Shown piece by piece: positions 49,910 to 58,779 of a stretch of 64,000 nucleotides of DNA. Positions within the stretch are counted from its first letter, which is position 1. The number at the start of each line of letters is the position of its first letter. The notes beneath the pieces are model-generated. The model saw only the letters and a program-made list of their open reading frames with translations, searched no databases and had not been told where the DNA came from. The position numbers and the translations under genes are program-made. Source of the DNA: Hoeflea_A sp040932035 (GTDB lineage Bacteria; Pseudomonadota; Alphaproteobacteria; Rhizobiales; Rhizobiaceae); assembly GCF_040932035.1 (NCBI RefSeq), contig NZ_JBFRBB010000003.1, positions 434,001 to 498,000 on the forward strand, in the 5' to 3' direction.

Positions 49910-50758
49910 ATGTTTACGTGTAGCAAAATACTCCAGGCCGGAATGCCGCACCTCGACATTTTCGGCCTGTCTGAACTGTTTTGCCTGGCCAATGCCGGAG
50001 ACAATCACTGGTCCCTGATCTCGAAACTGACATCGAGGATGCCGTCGGAGTGGAAAGGCGACCAGGGTGAACGAATATATGCGAGCTTTGTCTACGCGTC
50101 GGTGACGTACCACAGGCATTTCAGCGTTGAAGAGGACGATACGATCAGAATCGAATGTGTTCCTCGCAGCCTGCTGGCGCCGTTCTTCATCACCGAGACC
50201 AACTACATCAAGGCGGATTCCGACATTGTCGCAACCGTAAGATTGATGTCGACTTTTTCGAGCACCAACGGGCACAGCAACAATAAATTCTTGCGATCAA
50301 CCATTGATTTCCATTCGGACCCGTTCGGAGAAACCATCCTTGAATCGACCAAGAGCCGATACAAGGAAATGTACAGGCACAACGATGGGGATCTGAAGAA
50401 GACGCAGGAGCATGTCGTAAATCCCTCGGTGGATTTCAACGCGGCAAAATTCATGTACTTCGTAAACTACTGCCAGCTTTTCAAACGCTATGAGAGCCCC
50501 GAACTCAGCTCAACGGTTCCCCTCAAATTCCGCGAGATCGCCTATTTCGGAAATGTCGATCCGTTTGAGCGCGTCACTATCTTTTCCCGTCAGAAAAATA
50601 TGAATGTGATGTCCGCAATGAACCGGTCAAGTGATCAAAAATGCATAGCGCGAAGCTTCAGTGTCAGCCTCCAAGACCAAGGTGAAATACCGGATGTGGA
50701 TGCTGGAATATTCGGAAATGTTCAGGAAACGGCGGGCAGTTGTAACGCGTTGCGTTGA
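49910..50758 (+). CDS. LnmK/Pnap_2097-like double-hotdog protein
   Basis: 282 residues. The start ILQAGMPHLDIFGLSELFCLANAGDNHWSLI resembles the LnmK-N-type hotdog family (Pnap_2097 proteins), in which LnmK is an acyltransferase/decarboxylase for polyketides. IYASFVYASVTYHRHFSVEEDDTIRIECV fits the second hotdog strand set. Base composition and residue use (many Ser, Asn, Lys) differ from the neighbours, hinting at separate origin. Acyl-CoA or acyl-carrier substrate is inferred only from family. Directly after the radical SAM gene. Confidence 0.62.
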   Translation: MFTCSKILQAGMPHLDIFGLSELFCLANAGDNHWSLISKLTSRMPSEWKGDQGERIYASFVYASVTYHRHFSVEEDDTIRIECVPRSLLAPFFITETNYIKADSDIVATVRLMSTFSSTNGHSNNKFLRSTIDFHSDPFGETILESTKSRYKEMYRHNDGDLKKTQEHVVNPSVDFNAAKFMYFVNYCQLFKRYESPELSSTVPLKFREIAYFGNVDPFERVTIFSRQKNMNVMSAMNRSSDQKCIARSFSVSLQDQGEIPDVDAGIFGNVQETAGSCNALR

Positions 50759-50869
50759 GCATGAACCGGTGTTTCCGCAACGAAATTCAGAACGCCGCGT
50801 GCTTCATGGATGATCCGGTCTTTGTATTTTGTAGCCCGGCTCCAGTGCTGCGCGCGGAGGAGTTGAAAA

Positions 50870-52024
50870 ATGCGCCGCGAAACTAAGCTCGTGCACTATG
50901 GACGCCCTACAATGCCGGGGCCTGCCAACCCTCCGGTGATACGCGCCTCAACGATCCTGCATGACAAAATTGCCTCCTTCCGCGACACGAAAATCCGTCG
51001 CGAAACGGATGACTCGCTGCTGTCCTACGGCAGGCGCGGCACGACAACGGCCCATGCGCTCGCAGATGCAATCAGTGATTTGGAAGCTGGCGATGCCACC
51101 TTTCTGTTTCCCTCAGGCGTTGCTGCTATGGCAAGCGCAATCTCGGCCTTCGCCGCCGCCGGCGACCATGTGCTGATTGTCGATACTGTCTTTGGAGCGA
51201 CCCGGGCATTTTGTGAAGAGCAATTTGACCGAAACCAGGTGGAATTCGACTTCATACCCTGGAATACGGTGGATCTGTCGCCATGGGTCAAACCCTGGAC
51301 GAGGGCCGTTGTCGTCGAATCGCCTGCCAGCCAGACATTTGAGGTGATGGATTTACCTGCGCTTTGCAAAAGTGCGAAAACGCACGGGCTAACAGTCATC
51401 GCAGATAACACTTATGGCTCCGGCTGGCTGTATCGGCCATTGGAGTTGGGGTGCGATATTTCTGTCGTATCCGGGACGAAATATCTTAGCGGCCATGCCG
51501 ATTTGATGATGGGTGCTGCGTGCGCGCGTGGTGATGCCTGCACGCCTCTGCGGTCCTTTGTTCACGGGACCGGACAGACACTCTCGCCGGATGATGCATA
51601 TGCCTGTCTTCGAGGCATGCGTACACTGGGACTGCGCCTTGCACATCATGGTCAATCCAGCCTGGCGCTGGCGAATTGGCTATCGGCAAGACCCGAGGTT
51701 GCACGCGTCTTTCATCCAGGGCTGGAAGGGCATGCGGGGCATGAAATCTGGGCTCGCGACGCCGTTGGCTGCAACGGTTTGCTGAGTGTCAGGTTCAATG
51801 CGGGCTTTCATCTGGAATCTTTTCTCGATCGCCTGAAACTGTTCTCGATCGGCGCTTCATGGGGAGGGTTCGAAAGCCTCGCTTTGCCTGTTTATCCGGA
51901 TCAGCATCGTAGCCTGGAAGCCGAGTCTGAAGATGAAGCGTCCGGTCCGATGGTACGGTTCCATGCGGGTCTTGAACATGCAGAAGACCTTGTCGATGAT
52001 TTGCAAAACGCTTTTGGATCGTAG
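50870..52024 (+). CDS. Cystathionine beta-lyase family PLP enzyme
   Basis: 384 residues, Cys/Met-metabolism PLP family. Features: KLVHYGRPTMPGPANPPVIRAST (MetC-like N-terminus), SYGRRGTTTAHALADAISDLEAG, FPSGVAAM, NTYGSGWLYRPLELG and the PLP lysine in VSGTKYLSGHADLMMG. Beta-elimination of a C-S bond (cystathionine, cysteine) gives thiol, pyruvate and ammonia. In the Xanthobacter coenzyme M pathway a PLP enzyme adds the thiol; that one is a different fold (D-cysteine desulfhydrase-like), so a similar role here is possible but speculative. MetC itself is the plain alternative. Confidence 0.88.
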   Translation: MRRETKLVHYGRPTMPGPANPPVIRASTILHDKIASFRDTKIRRETDDSLLSYGRRGTTTAHALADAISDLEAGDATFLFPSGVAAMASAISAFAAAGDHVLIVDTVFGATRAFCEEQFDRNQVEFDFIPWNTVDLSPWVKPWTRAVVVESPASQTFEVMDLPALCKSAKTHGLTVIADNTYGSGWLYRPLELGCDISVVSGTKYLSGHADLMMGAACARGDACTPLRSFVHGTGQTLSPDDAYACLRGMRTLGLRLAHHGQSSLALANWLSARPEVARVFHPGLEGHAGHEIWARDAVGCNGLLSVRFNAGFHLESFLDRLKLFSIGASWGGFESLALPVYPDQHRSLEAESEDEASGPMVRFHAGLEHAEDLVDDLQNAFGS

Positions 52025-52242
52025 CCCGGCCGGTTAGTAACCCTGACCAGTGCGGGCCGCCCCGTCAGTGGGCGCATTCGGCAAACAGCGGGCCTGCTGC
52101 ATCATAACTTGTTCAGTCTCGGAAAATTTGCGTACGGTGTGATATGAATGAGTCCGGTACTTATTCGTGTTTCCCTTTTGGATCATCGGTGATCTAAGCG
52201 GGATTTCTTCTATATAACCGGTATAGACCCCGTGAGGATAAC

Positions 52243-53553
52243 TTGAGCACCTATCGCTTTGGAGCAGATTTGGCGATATCGGCTAGCCTGCCGAAGTTCG
52301 GCGTGAAGGCCAAGGAAGCCGTGCGCATTGGCGTGCTCACCTCATTAACAGGTGACGCTTCGGCCTGGGGCAGGCCGGGGCTTGAAGGGTGTCACATCTG
52401 GGCGGATTGGGTGAACGCGCAAAACGGCATCAAAATCGGTGACCAGCATCGCCTGGTCGATATCGTGGCTTTTGACGACCAGTACGATCCGGAGCAGGCG
52501 GTGATCGGCGCAAAACACCTTGTGACGGAAAAGGACGTCAAGATCATTTTGATGCTGGGCGGCGACACCGTTCCGGCGATCAGCGATTTTCTCAAGCGGA
52601 ACAAGATGCTGGCAACCACGTTGCTGCCCAGCGACCTGTCGCCGGATACGCCCTATATGATCGCGCCATGCGAGGTGCATCCGATCTATCTGGTCACCGG
52701 CGTTGACTGGCTTGCGGAAAACCGGCCGGAACTGAAGACCGTCGCCCTGTGTGCTCAAAGGGATGCCCTTGGCCTGCCGTCACAGGCGACCTACCGGGCC
52801 GCATTTGAGGCGGCCGGCATCGATATCGTCAAGGAGATTCTTTACGAGGGCGCACCGCAGGACCCCGACGGGCTGGTCGATGCGCTTTTGTCGGCAAATC
52901 CGGACTTTCTATGCTGGGATACCGCATACGAACCATTCGTCCACATGCTCACCGAGGCGGCTTACCGGCGCGGCTTCACCGGGCAGATACTTTCCTGCAC
53001 CTGCGACAACTATCCGGCGCTCATCGAAAAGACGAGCAGGGAATTCATGGAAGGGTTCGTTTTCCAGTTTCCCGATTTTGACGATCCTGCGCTCAATGAC
53101 CCGCGCGTCAATTTTCCGCGTCCCAATGAGTTTTATTCGGAGTTTGTCCGGCGCTTCCCCGGTGAGTGGAGCGCCGTTTCCTGGGAATATTGTGCAATCC
53201 TTGAAATGTGGCGCAAGGCGGTCGAGCGTGTTCAGACCGTCGAGCCGGTTGCCGTGCTTTCCGCCATGAAACTCGGTGGAACAGCCCGCAATGTGTTCGG
53301 TGAAGCCAGATGGTGGGGCAAGGACCTGTTCGGCATTGATCACGCTCTCGTCGGCTCCTGGCCTGTGGTGCAAATCCAGAGCGGCAGGGCCCGGATCGTC
53401 GAGTTCAGATCGGTCCTTGACTGGTGGGACCAGCATGGTGACCTGCTTCTGCGGCACATGCGCGCCAGCGGGCAGATGTGGGACCAGCGGCTGGAGCGCC
53501 GCATGACGGGTTCTGCTACGGCAGGGGATTATGCGCCGCGCATCAAATCCTGA
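52243..53553 (+). CDS. LIV/urea-type solute-binding protein without signal peptide
   Basis: 436 residues from a TTG with GTGAGGATAA in front; no ATG/GTG is available upstream before a stop. The fold is type I periplasmic binding protein (VRIGVLTSLTGDASAWGRPGLEG, MLGGDTVPAISDFL, ALCAQRDALGLPSQATYRAAFEAAGI). It is a close paralog of the exported receptor at 54749 but its N-terminus has no hydrophobic signal or Tat motif. Cytoplasmic members such as AmiC act as ligand sensors. Hence either a sensor protein or a receptor with a mis-set start. Confidence 0.82.
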   Translation: MSTYRFGADLAISASLPKFGVKAKEAVRIGVLTSLTGDASAWGRPGLEGCHIWADWVNAQNGIKIGDQHRLVDIVAFDDQYDPEQAVIGAKHLVTEKDVKIILMLGGDTVPAISDFLKRNKMLATTLLPSDLSPDTPYMIAPCEVHPIYLVTGVDWLAENRPELKTVALCAQRDALGLPSQATYRAAFEAAGIDIVKEILYEGAPQDPDGLVDALLSANPDFLCWDTAYEPFVHMLTEAAYRRGFTGQILSCTCDNYPALIEKTSREFMEGFVFQFPDFDDPALNDPRVNFPRPNEFYSEFVRRFPGEWSAVSWEYCAILEMWRKAVERVQTVEPVAVLSAMKLGGTARNVFGEARWWGKDLFGIDHALVGSWPVVQIQSGRARIVEFRSVLDWWDQHGDLLLRHMRASGQMWDQRLERRMTGSATAGDYAPRIKS

Positions 53554-54290
53554 TGAAAATCGGCAAGCGAGATTTTGAGATACTCGACGGCCGCTTCGAT
53601 ATCGCGGCGCCCGATGGCCTCGCAAAGCGAACGGTTTTGAAGCCGGTATTCGCTGATCCTGTCGGGGGTAAGCGCATTGCGGCGTTGGGCCGCCCAATCG
53701 GCATTTTTGCTGACATAATTGACCATTTCATAGATCGTGATCAGCAATGGATTGTGCGTTCCCCTTGCGATTTGCATGCGCAATTCGTCGTCAAGGGCGG
53801 AGAACCGTTCACCGTCTACTGAAACCCGATCGATCTCCTGCTGGATGGCATTCAGACGCTGAATGTCCCGTGACGTCATGTTGAGGACTGCCAGGCGGGC
53901 GATCTCCGGTTCGACAATTGAACGCACGACGCCCAGTTCGAGGGGACTGGTCGTCTCCCCGATTTCACTCAGATTCAACATGTTGGGATGCACGACGGGT
54001 GCATTGTCGGATGCCGGTTCATCCGGCCGGTAACACACCACAGACCCGCTGCCGGCGCGGCGCTTGATAATGCCATGGCGTTCCAGATGACCGAGTGCTT
54101 CGCGGATCGTGCTGCGTGACAGGCCGTGCGACTCCGACAATTGGCGTTCCGGAGGAAGGCGTGTGCCGTAGCGGTACACACCATTTATGATCTCGGCAAA
54201 CAGTTTGTCAGCGAGTTTCCGTGTTTTGGCAGCCACCGGCCTTTCGATGTCGGTATCATTGTCCCAGGGCAGCTGTACTAGTCCATCCAT
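53529..54290 (-). CDS. GntR-family (FadR/FCD) transcriptional regulator
   Basis: 253 residues. GntR HTH at about 25-85 (LADKLFAEIINGVYRYGTRLPPERQLSESHGLSRSTIREAL), then an FCD helical effector domain with metal-type residues (ELRMQIARGTHNPLLITIY). Overlaps the 3' end of the sensor-like protein by 25 bases. Divergent from the LIV transporter operon over a 458-base AT-rich region filled with ACCAA repeats, likely its target. Ligand unknown, typically an organic acid. Confidence 0.9.
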   Translation of the reverse strand: MDGLVQLPWDNDTDIERPVAAKTRKLADKLFAEIINGVYRYGTRLPPERQLSESHGLSRSTIREALGHLERHGIIKRRAGSGSVVCYRPDEPASDNAPVVHPNMLNLSEIGETTSPLELGVVRSIVEPEIARLAVLNMTSRDIQRLNAIQQEIDRVSVDGERFSALDDELRMQIARGTHNPLLITIYEMVNYVSKNADWAAQRRNALTPDRISEYRLQNRSLCEAIGRRDIEAAVEYLKISLADFHQDLMRGA

Positions 54291-54748
54291 ATTGTTCGGT
54301 CGTCTCCTGTTGAAACGGCGTGCCTGTTGCTGACGGCGTCAGTCGGCATTCGATTCCGCCTAAAATTGTAGTGACATTTGCGGTTCAGTTTGTCATCCCG
54401 TCGTTTTCCACACTCCAACTGTACCAAAGTAGACCAAAATTACAGAAATTGGTCTAAAATTGATGCATCCTGCAATCGTTTGATTTTGTTGAGAGTATTC
54501 CCATCAATATTTTTCTTTGAAACCAATTATAACCAATTTAGGGCAGTTTGGCAATAAAAATCAGAAAAAAACATAAAAAACTTGAATTTGGGCAAAATTG
54601 GTTCTAATCTTGAGGCCATAATAAACCAAATACGACCAAAATGTGAAATTCGGGCTAAATTGGGCAGACCAATTTGAGATGCGGTTTGTGAACCGAATCA
54701 GGACCGCGTGCAAATGAAGGGCCCAAAAAGCTCCTGGGAGGAGTTGAA
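54291..54748. promoter_or_regulatory. Divergent control region with phased ACCAA direct repeats
   Basis: 458 AT-rich bases, no gene. Three ACCAA pairs, each with exactly 10 bases between starts: 54423/54433, 54522/54532, 54625/54635, plus single ACCAA at 54668 and two inverted TTGGT at 54449 and 54598. The pairs are 99 and 103 bases apart. One-turn spacing places each pair on one face of the helix. PdhR/LldR-like GntR proteins recognise TTGGT/ACCAA, so the adjacent GntR is a good candidate, although its sites are normally inverted. Confidence 0.6.
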
Positions 54749-56041
54749 ATGTATACAAAGATTTTCAAGGACGGACTTTCGCGTCGGCGGTTTCTCGAAA
54801 CAGCTGCAAGTGCCGTGGCGCTGGCGGGTCTCAATACCCGCGTTCTGGCGGCGGATAAGATTATAAAAATAGGATTTCTGGCGCCCCTGACCGGTCCGGT
54901 GGCGGCATGGGGTAAACCCGGCCTCGATGGCTGTCAGATTTGGGCCGAGAAGGTCAATGCCTCGGGGGGCGTTCAGCTCGCCGACGGCAATTATATGGTT
55001 GAGTTCATCGGCTACGACAACGAATACGATCCGGCCAAGGCGCGGACGGGAGCCACAAAGCTCATACGCGAGGAAGACGTCAAGTTCGTCATGATGCTTG
55101 GCGGCGACACCTGGCCGGGAGCGCAACCCGTTGCCGACAAGACCGGCATGCTGTTTTCGACATTGCTGCCGTCCGATCTCGCGCCCGATACGGAGACATT
55201 GCTGGCGCCTGCCGAAGTGCATCCGATCTACAATGTCACCGGCGTTGAATGGCTGGCGGAAAACAAGCCCGATTTGAAAACGGCAGTGATTTGCGCGCAG
55301 GATGATGCTCTCGGGCTGCCATCCGTTGCAACCTATCTGGCGGCATTTGAAGCAGCCGGCATAGAAATGCTGGAAGAGCCGCTGCTGTTCGACCCGGCAA
55401 CCACCGATTTTGCGCCTGTGGTCACCAAACTGATTGCCAAGGATCCGCAGATCGTCTGTCTCGACACGTGCTATTCGGACTATGTCCATCCAATTGCCGA
55501 ACAGCTGTTTCAGCAGGGCTACAAGGGTCAAATCATCTCCTGCACCGCTGACTTCTACGACCAGATGATCGACAAGACATCGGTCGAGTTCATGGAAGGC
55601 TTTATCTTCCAGTTCCCGGATTTCGACGATCCGGCCTTGAATGACGAAGCGATCAACTTCAGGGATCCGAATGGCTTTTATGCGGAATACAACAAGCGGC
55701 ATCCCGGCGAATGGGGCGCCGTGAGTTGGGAATACGCAGCCATTATGGACCTTTGGAAAGACGGCGCCGAAAGGGCCGGCACAGCCGAGCCCGCCGCTGT
55801 TCTTGCAGCAATGAAAGAAGGTGGGCGCGGCAAGCATGCCTTCGGTACCGCCGACTGGTGGGGAACTGACCTGTTCGGCATTGACAATGCCCTGGTCGGC
55901 AACTGGCCGGTTGTGGTGATCGAAGACGGCAAAGCCCGCATAAAGGCCTTCAAGTCCATTCCCGACTGGTACGCCAAGCATGGCGACCTCCTCAAGAAGC
56001 ATATGGCTGCTTACGGGCAGATGTGGAATCAGCGCAGCTGA
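54749..56041 (+). CDS. LIV/urea-type solute-binding protein with Tat signal
   Basis: 430 residues. Twin-arginine signal SRRRFLETAASAVALAGLNTRVLA at residues 11-34, then type I binding-protein fold: IKIGFLAPLTGPVAAWGKPGLDG, MLGGDTWPGAQPVAD, LLPSDLAPDTETLLAPAEVHPIYNVTGVEWLAENKPDLKTAVICAQDDALGLP. Exported receptor of the LivHMGF-type transporter that follows. Very like its signal-less neighbour. With trimethylamine dehydrogenase in the same operon a methylated amine or betaine-type ligand is likely, not leucine. Confidence 0.93.
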   Translation: MYTKIFKDGLSRRRFLETAASAVALAGLNTRVLAADKIIKIGFLAPLTGPVAAWGKPGLDGCQIWAEKVNASGGVQLADGNYMVEFIGYDNEYDPAKARTGATKLIREEDVKFVMMLGGDTWPGAQPVADKTGMLFSTLLPSDLAPDTETLLAPAEVHPIYNVTGVEWLAENKPDLKTAVICAQDDALGLPSVATYLAAFEAAGIEMLEEPLLFDPATTDFAPVVTKLIAKDPQIVCLDTCYSDYVHPIAEQLFQQGYKGQIISCTADFYDQMIDKTSVEFMEGFIFQFPDFDDPALNDEAINFRDPNGFYAEYNKRHPGEWGAVSWEYAAIMDLWKDGAERAGTAEPAAVLAAMKEGGRGKHAFGTADWWGTDLFGIDNALVGNWPVVVIEDGKARIKAFKSIPDWYAKHGDLLKKHMAAYGQMWNQRS

Positions 56042-56051
56042 TGACTCCCGG

Positions 56052-56085
56052 GGCGCTGCATGGATCCTTCCCCCCATGCAGCGCC
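56052..56085. terminator. Strong stem-loop after the LIV-type binding-protein gene
   Basis: Perfect 12-bp stem GGCGCTGCATGG/CCATGCAGCGCC with a 10-base loop, 11 bases after the binding-protein stop and 33 before the permease start. Third ABC operon of this window with a hairpin exactly after the receptor gene. Likely raises receptor over permease expression. Confidence 0.65.
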
Positions 56086-56118
56086 ATTCACCACAACTGT
56101 ATTTGATCGGGTGAGACG

Positions 56119-56988
56119 ATGGTTGAGCTTCTCGCGCAAACCTGCCTGAACGCGCTTTATGCCGCCAGCTATATGTCGCTGGTTGCCGTTGGACTGGTAC
56201 TGATTTTCGGAGTGATGGGTGTGATCAACTTCGCCCATGGCGAGTTGTTTATGCTTGGCGCCTACGTCGTTGTGTCGCTCTACGCAGATCTGCAGATATC
56301 GTTCCTTTTCGCAGTCGCCGTTGGCCTGGTGTTTGTCGGCCTTGTCGGATTGGGAATGGAGCGCGCGCTGTTTCGCCCCTTGCGCACCAACCCGCTTGGC
56401 GGACTGGTCGCATCGATCGGGTTTTTGATGATCCTGCAGGCCCTGGCCGTCATGGGTTTCGGCGTGCGCATGGAACATGTGCCGCCGGTGACACAACAGG
56501 TGATCGCCTTTTCCGACAAGGTTCATCTGGCGATGCCGAGACTGTTCGTGATCGTCGCGGCGGTCGTCCTGTTGACCGCGCTCTGGGCATTCCTGACCAA
56601 AACCCGTTTCGGGTGGGCGTTGCGTGCCAGCGCCCAGGATCCGGAAGCCGCCGCGCTGCAAGGTATTTCCATCAACCAGACCTCGCGGATCGCCATGTTC
56701 ATCGGCGCTGGCCTTGCCGGTGTCGCCGGGGCATTGACCGCGCCGTTGGTGTCGGTCAACCCGCATATGGGGCATTCGGTCATCGTGACCGCGTTCATTG
56801 TCATTATCGTTGGCGGGGTGGGGTCTCTCGAAGGAGCCGTTGTGGCTGCGGTTGCCTATTCGCTGGTCCATACTTTCGTGACCACATTTTATGACGGCGT
56901 GATTGCCGACATTGTCGGCTTGTCGCTGATGCTGCTCGTGTTGATTGTCAAGCCGACAGGTTTGTTCGGGACGGCAGACCGTGCCTAG
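56119..56988 (+). CDS. LIV-type ABC permease (LivH family)
   Basis: 289 residues, about eight membrane segments. LivH marks: ASYMSLVAVGLVLIFGVMGVINFAHGELFMLGAY near residue 15-50, EAAALQGISINQTSRIAMFIGAGLAGVAGAL (coupling loop) and VGGVGSLEGAVVAAVAYSLV. Inner membrane, pairs with LivM-type partner. Directly after the hairpin. Ends overlapping the next start by 8 bases. Confidence 0.94.
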   Translation: MVELLAQTCLNALYAASYMSLVAVGLVLIFGVMGVINFAHGELFMLGAYVVVSLYADLQISFLFAVAVGLVFVGLVGLGMERALFRPLRTNPLGGLVASIGFLMILQALAVMGFGVRMEHVPPVTQQVIAFSDKVHLAMPRLFVIVAAVVLLTALWAFLTKTRFGWALRASAQDPEAAALQGISINQTSRIAMFIGAGLAGVAGALTAPLVSVNPHMGHSVIVTAFIVIIVGGVGSLEGAVVAAVAYSLVHTFVTTFYDGVIADIVGLSLMLLVLIVKPTGLFGTADRA

Positions 56989-58012
56989 GGCCGCGTCACA
57001 TACAGCCGGATGGCTGGTGCTGGCGGCCTTGCTGATCGCATTGCCCCATGCCCTCAGCTTTTCGCAACAGGAAGTGCTGGTTTTCCTGACCATCAACGTG
57101 CTTCTGGTTGCGTCCTACCGGCTTTTGACGCTGACCGGCGAGTGGTCGCTGGGCCATGTGGTTATCATGGGCGTCGGAGCCTATGCCTCGGCGCTCTATA
57201 GCAAGCAGCTCGGGATTTATGTGCCGGTTTCCATGATTCTCGGTGCGCTCACCGCGGTGCTGGTGGCGATGGTGCTGAGTTATCCGCTGTTTCGCATGAA
57301 GGGGTTCTATTTCCTCATCGGCTCCTTTGCTGCGGGTGAGATTATCCGGCTTTTGTGGAAGCGTTTTCGCGATCCGTTTGGCGGACCCAAGGGGATCAAG
57401 AAGATCGATCCGATGCCGGATTTCGATATCGGCATCTACAGTTTCGATTTCTTCGAACCGGTCAGCTACTACTATTTTGCGCTTGCGGTAGTCGCACTGT
57501 CGCTATGGGTGATGTGGCGGATCGAGCGCTCACCGGTGGGGCTCACCTTCCATGCGGTCCATTGGCAGGACAAGCTTGCCCAGTCGGCCGGCGTTGATGT
57601 GCGCGCCTACCGCACACGGGCATTCCTGATCGCATCGGGTTTTGCCGGGCTGTCGGGCGCACTCCTTGCCCATTATATCGGCACCATCAATCCCAACAGC
57701 TTCGATGTCGAGCTGATGGTTTTCGTCCTGACCTGGGCGATCGTCGGCGGCACGGCCACATTCTATGGCCCGATCTTAGGATGTGTCGTGCTGTCGATCC
57801 TCAATGAAGTTGTGCTGCGCGAACTCGGGTTCGAGCAGATGCGTCCGTTTATCTACGGCCTCCTGCTGATCTGTTCGGTGCTGTTCATGCCCAAAGGGCT
57901 GGAAAGCGTGGTCCAGTATTTCATGCGTCGGCGTCCAGGCAATGCCGTTGCAAAGGCGCAGCGGACAGGCGGCCCGGCGCAATACGAGGCGGAAAGGGGG
58001 ACCGAGACATGA
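56981..58012 (+). CDS. LIV-type ABC permease (LivM family)
   Basis: 343 residues from GTG 56981; a TTG at 56945 in frame would add 12 hydrophilic residues and is less likely. LivM marks: LTLTGEWSLGHVVIMGVGAYASAL, PLFRMKGFYFLIGSFAAGEIIR, RAFLIASGFAGLSGALLAHYIGTINP and ILNEVVLRELGFEQMRPFIYGLLLI. Ten or so membrane segments. ATGA overlap with the ATPase gene. The long insert PFGGPKGIKKIDPMPDFDIGIY is periplasmic-type. Confidence 0.92.
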   Translation: MPRAASHTAGWLVLAALLIALPHALSFSQQEVLVFLTINVLLVASYRLLTLTGEWSLGHVVIMGVGAYASALYSKQLGIYVPVSMILGALTAVLVAMVLSYPLFRMKGFYFLIGSFAAGEIIRLLWKRFRDPFGGPKGIKKIDPMPDFDIGIYSFDFFEPVSYYYFALAVVALSLWVMWRIERSPVGLTFHAVHWQDKLAQSAGVDVRAYRTRAFLIASGFAGLSGALLAHYIGTINPNSFDVELMVFVLTWAIVGGTATFYGPILGCVVLSILNEVVLRELGFEQMRPFIYGLLLICSVLFMPKGLESVVQYFMRRRPGNAVAKAQRTGGPAQYEAERGTET

Positions 58013-58779
58013 GCGGTCACTTTCTGCAGATCGACAAGCTGGTCATGCGCTTCGGCGGGCTGACAGCCGTCGATGATCTCAGCTTTGTCGTTGAAGAGGG
58101 TGCCATCCACGGTTTGATTGGCCCCAACGGCGCCGGCAAGACCACGACATTCAACATGATCTCGGGATTTTACCGGCCTACCGGCGGAACGGTGCGCCTG
58201 CGCGGTGAGCCGATCTCCGGCCTGCCGATGCACGAGGTCGCGCGCCGCGGCGTGGTGCGCACGTTCCAGCATTCGACGCTCTTTGCCGAGCTTACGGTGT
58301 TGGAGAACGCGCTCGTCGGAACGCACATGAATTTCCGGCCCGGCATTGTTTCGGCGATCCTCGGTCTGGATGCGGAAAACCGGCGCGGTGCCAGAGACCG
58401 CGCGGAAGAGGCGCTCGAATTTTTCGGGTTGCTTGAATTCGCGGGCGAACTGGCGGGCGAGCTGCCACATGGCCATCAGCGCGCGCTTGGCATGGCCGTG
58501 GCAATGGCGGCGCAGCCGGACGTCATTTTGCTGGACGAACCCTTCACCGGCATGAACCCGGAAGAAACCCGACAGATGATGGAATTGATGTTCAAGCTCC
58601 GCGATTCCGGGGTCACCATATTGCTGGTCGAACACGATATGCACGCGATCATGGGGCTGTGCGATCGGATAACGGTAATGAGTTTCGGCAGGTTCCTGGC
58701 CGAAGGCGGGCCGCAGGAGATCCGGACCCATCCGGACGTCATCGAGGCGTATCTCGGAGGAGGCCGGCATGTTGCTTGA
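58009..58779 (+). CDS. LIV-type ABC ATP-binding protein (LivG family)
   Basis: 256 residues. Walker A GPNGAGKTTTFNMISGF, LivG-type signature LPHGHQRALGMAVAMA (in place of LSGGQ), Walker B VILLDEPFTGMNPEETRQM and the switch LLVEHDMHAIMGLCDR. Energises the permease pair together with the LivF-type partner whose start overlaps by 11 bases. The odd signature is normal for LivG. Confidence 0.94.
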   Translation: MSGHFLQIDKLVMRFGGLTAVDDLSFVVEEGAIHGLIGPNGAGKTTTFNMISGFYRPTGGTVRLRGEPISGLPMHEVARRGVVRTFQHSTLFAELTVLENALVGTHMNFRPGIVSAILGLDAENRRGARDRAEEALEFFGLLEFAGELAGELPHGHQRALGMAVAMAAQPDVILLDEPFTGMNPEETRQMMELMFKLRDSGVTILLVEHDMHAIMGLCDRITVMSFGRFLAEGGPQEIRTHPDVIEAYLGGGRHVA

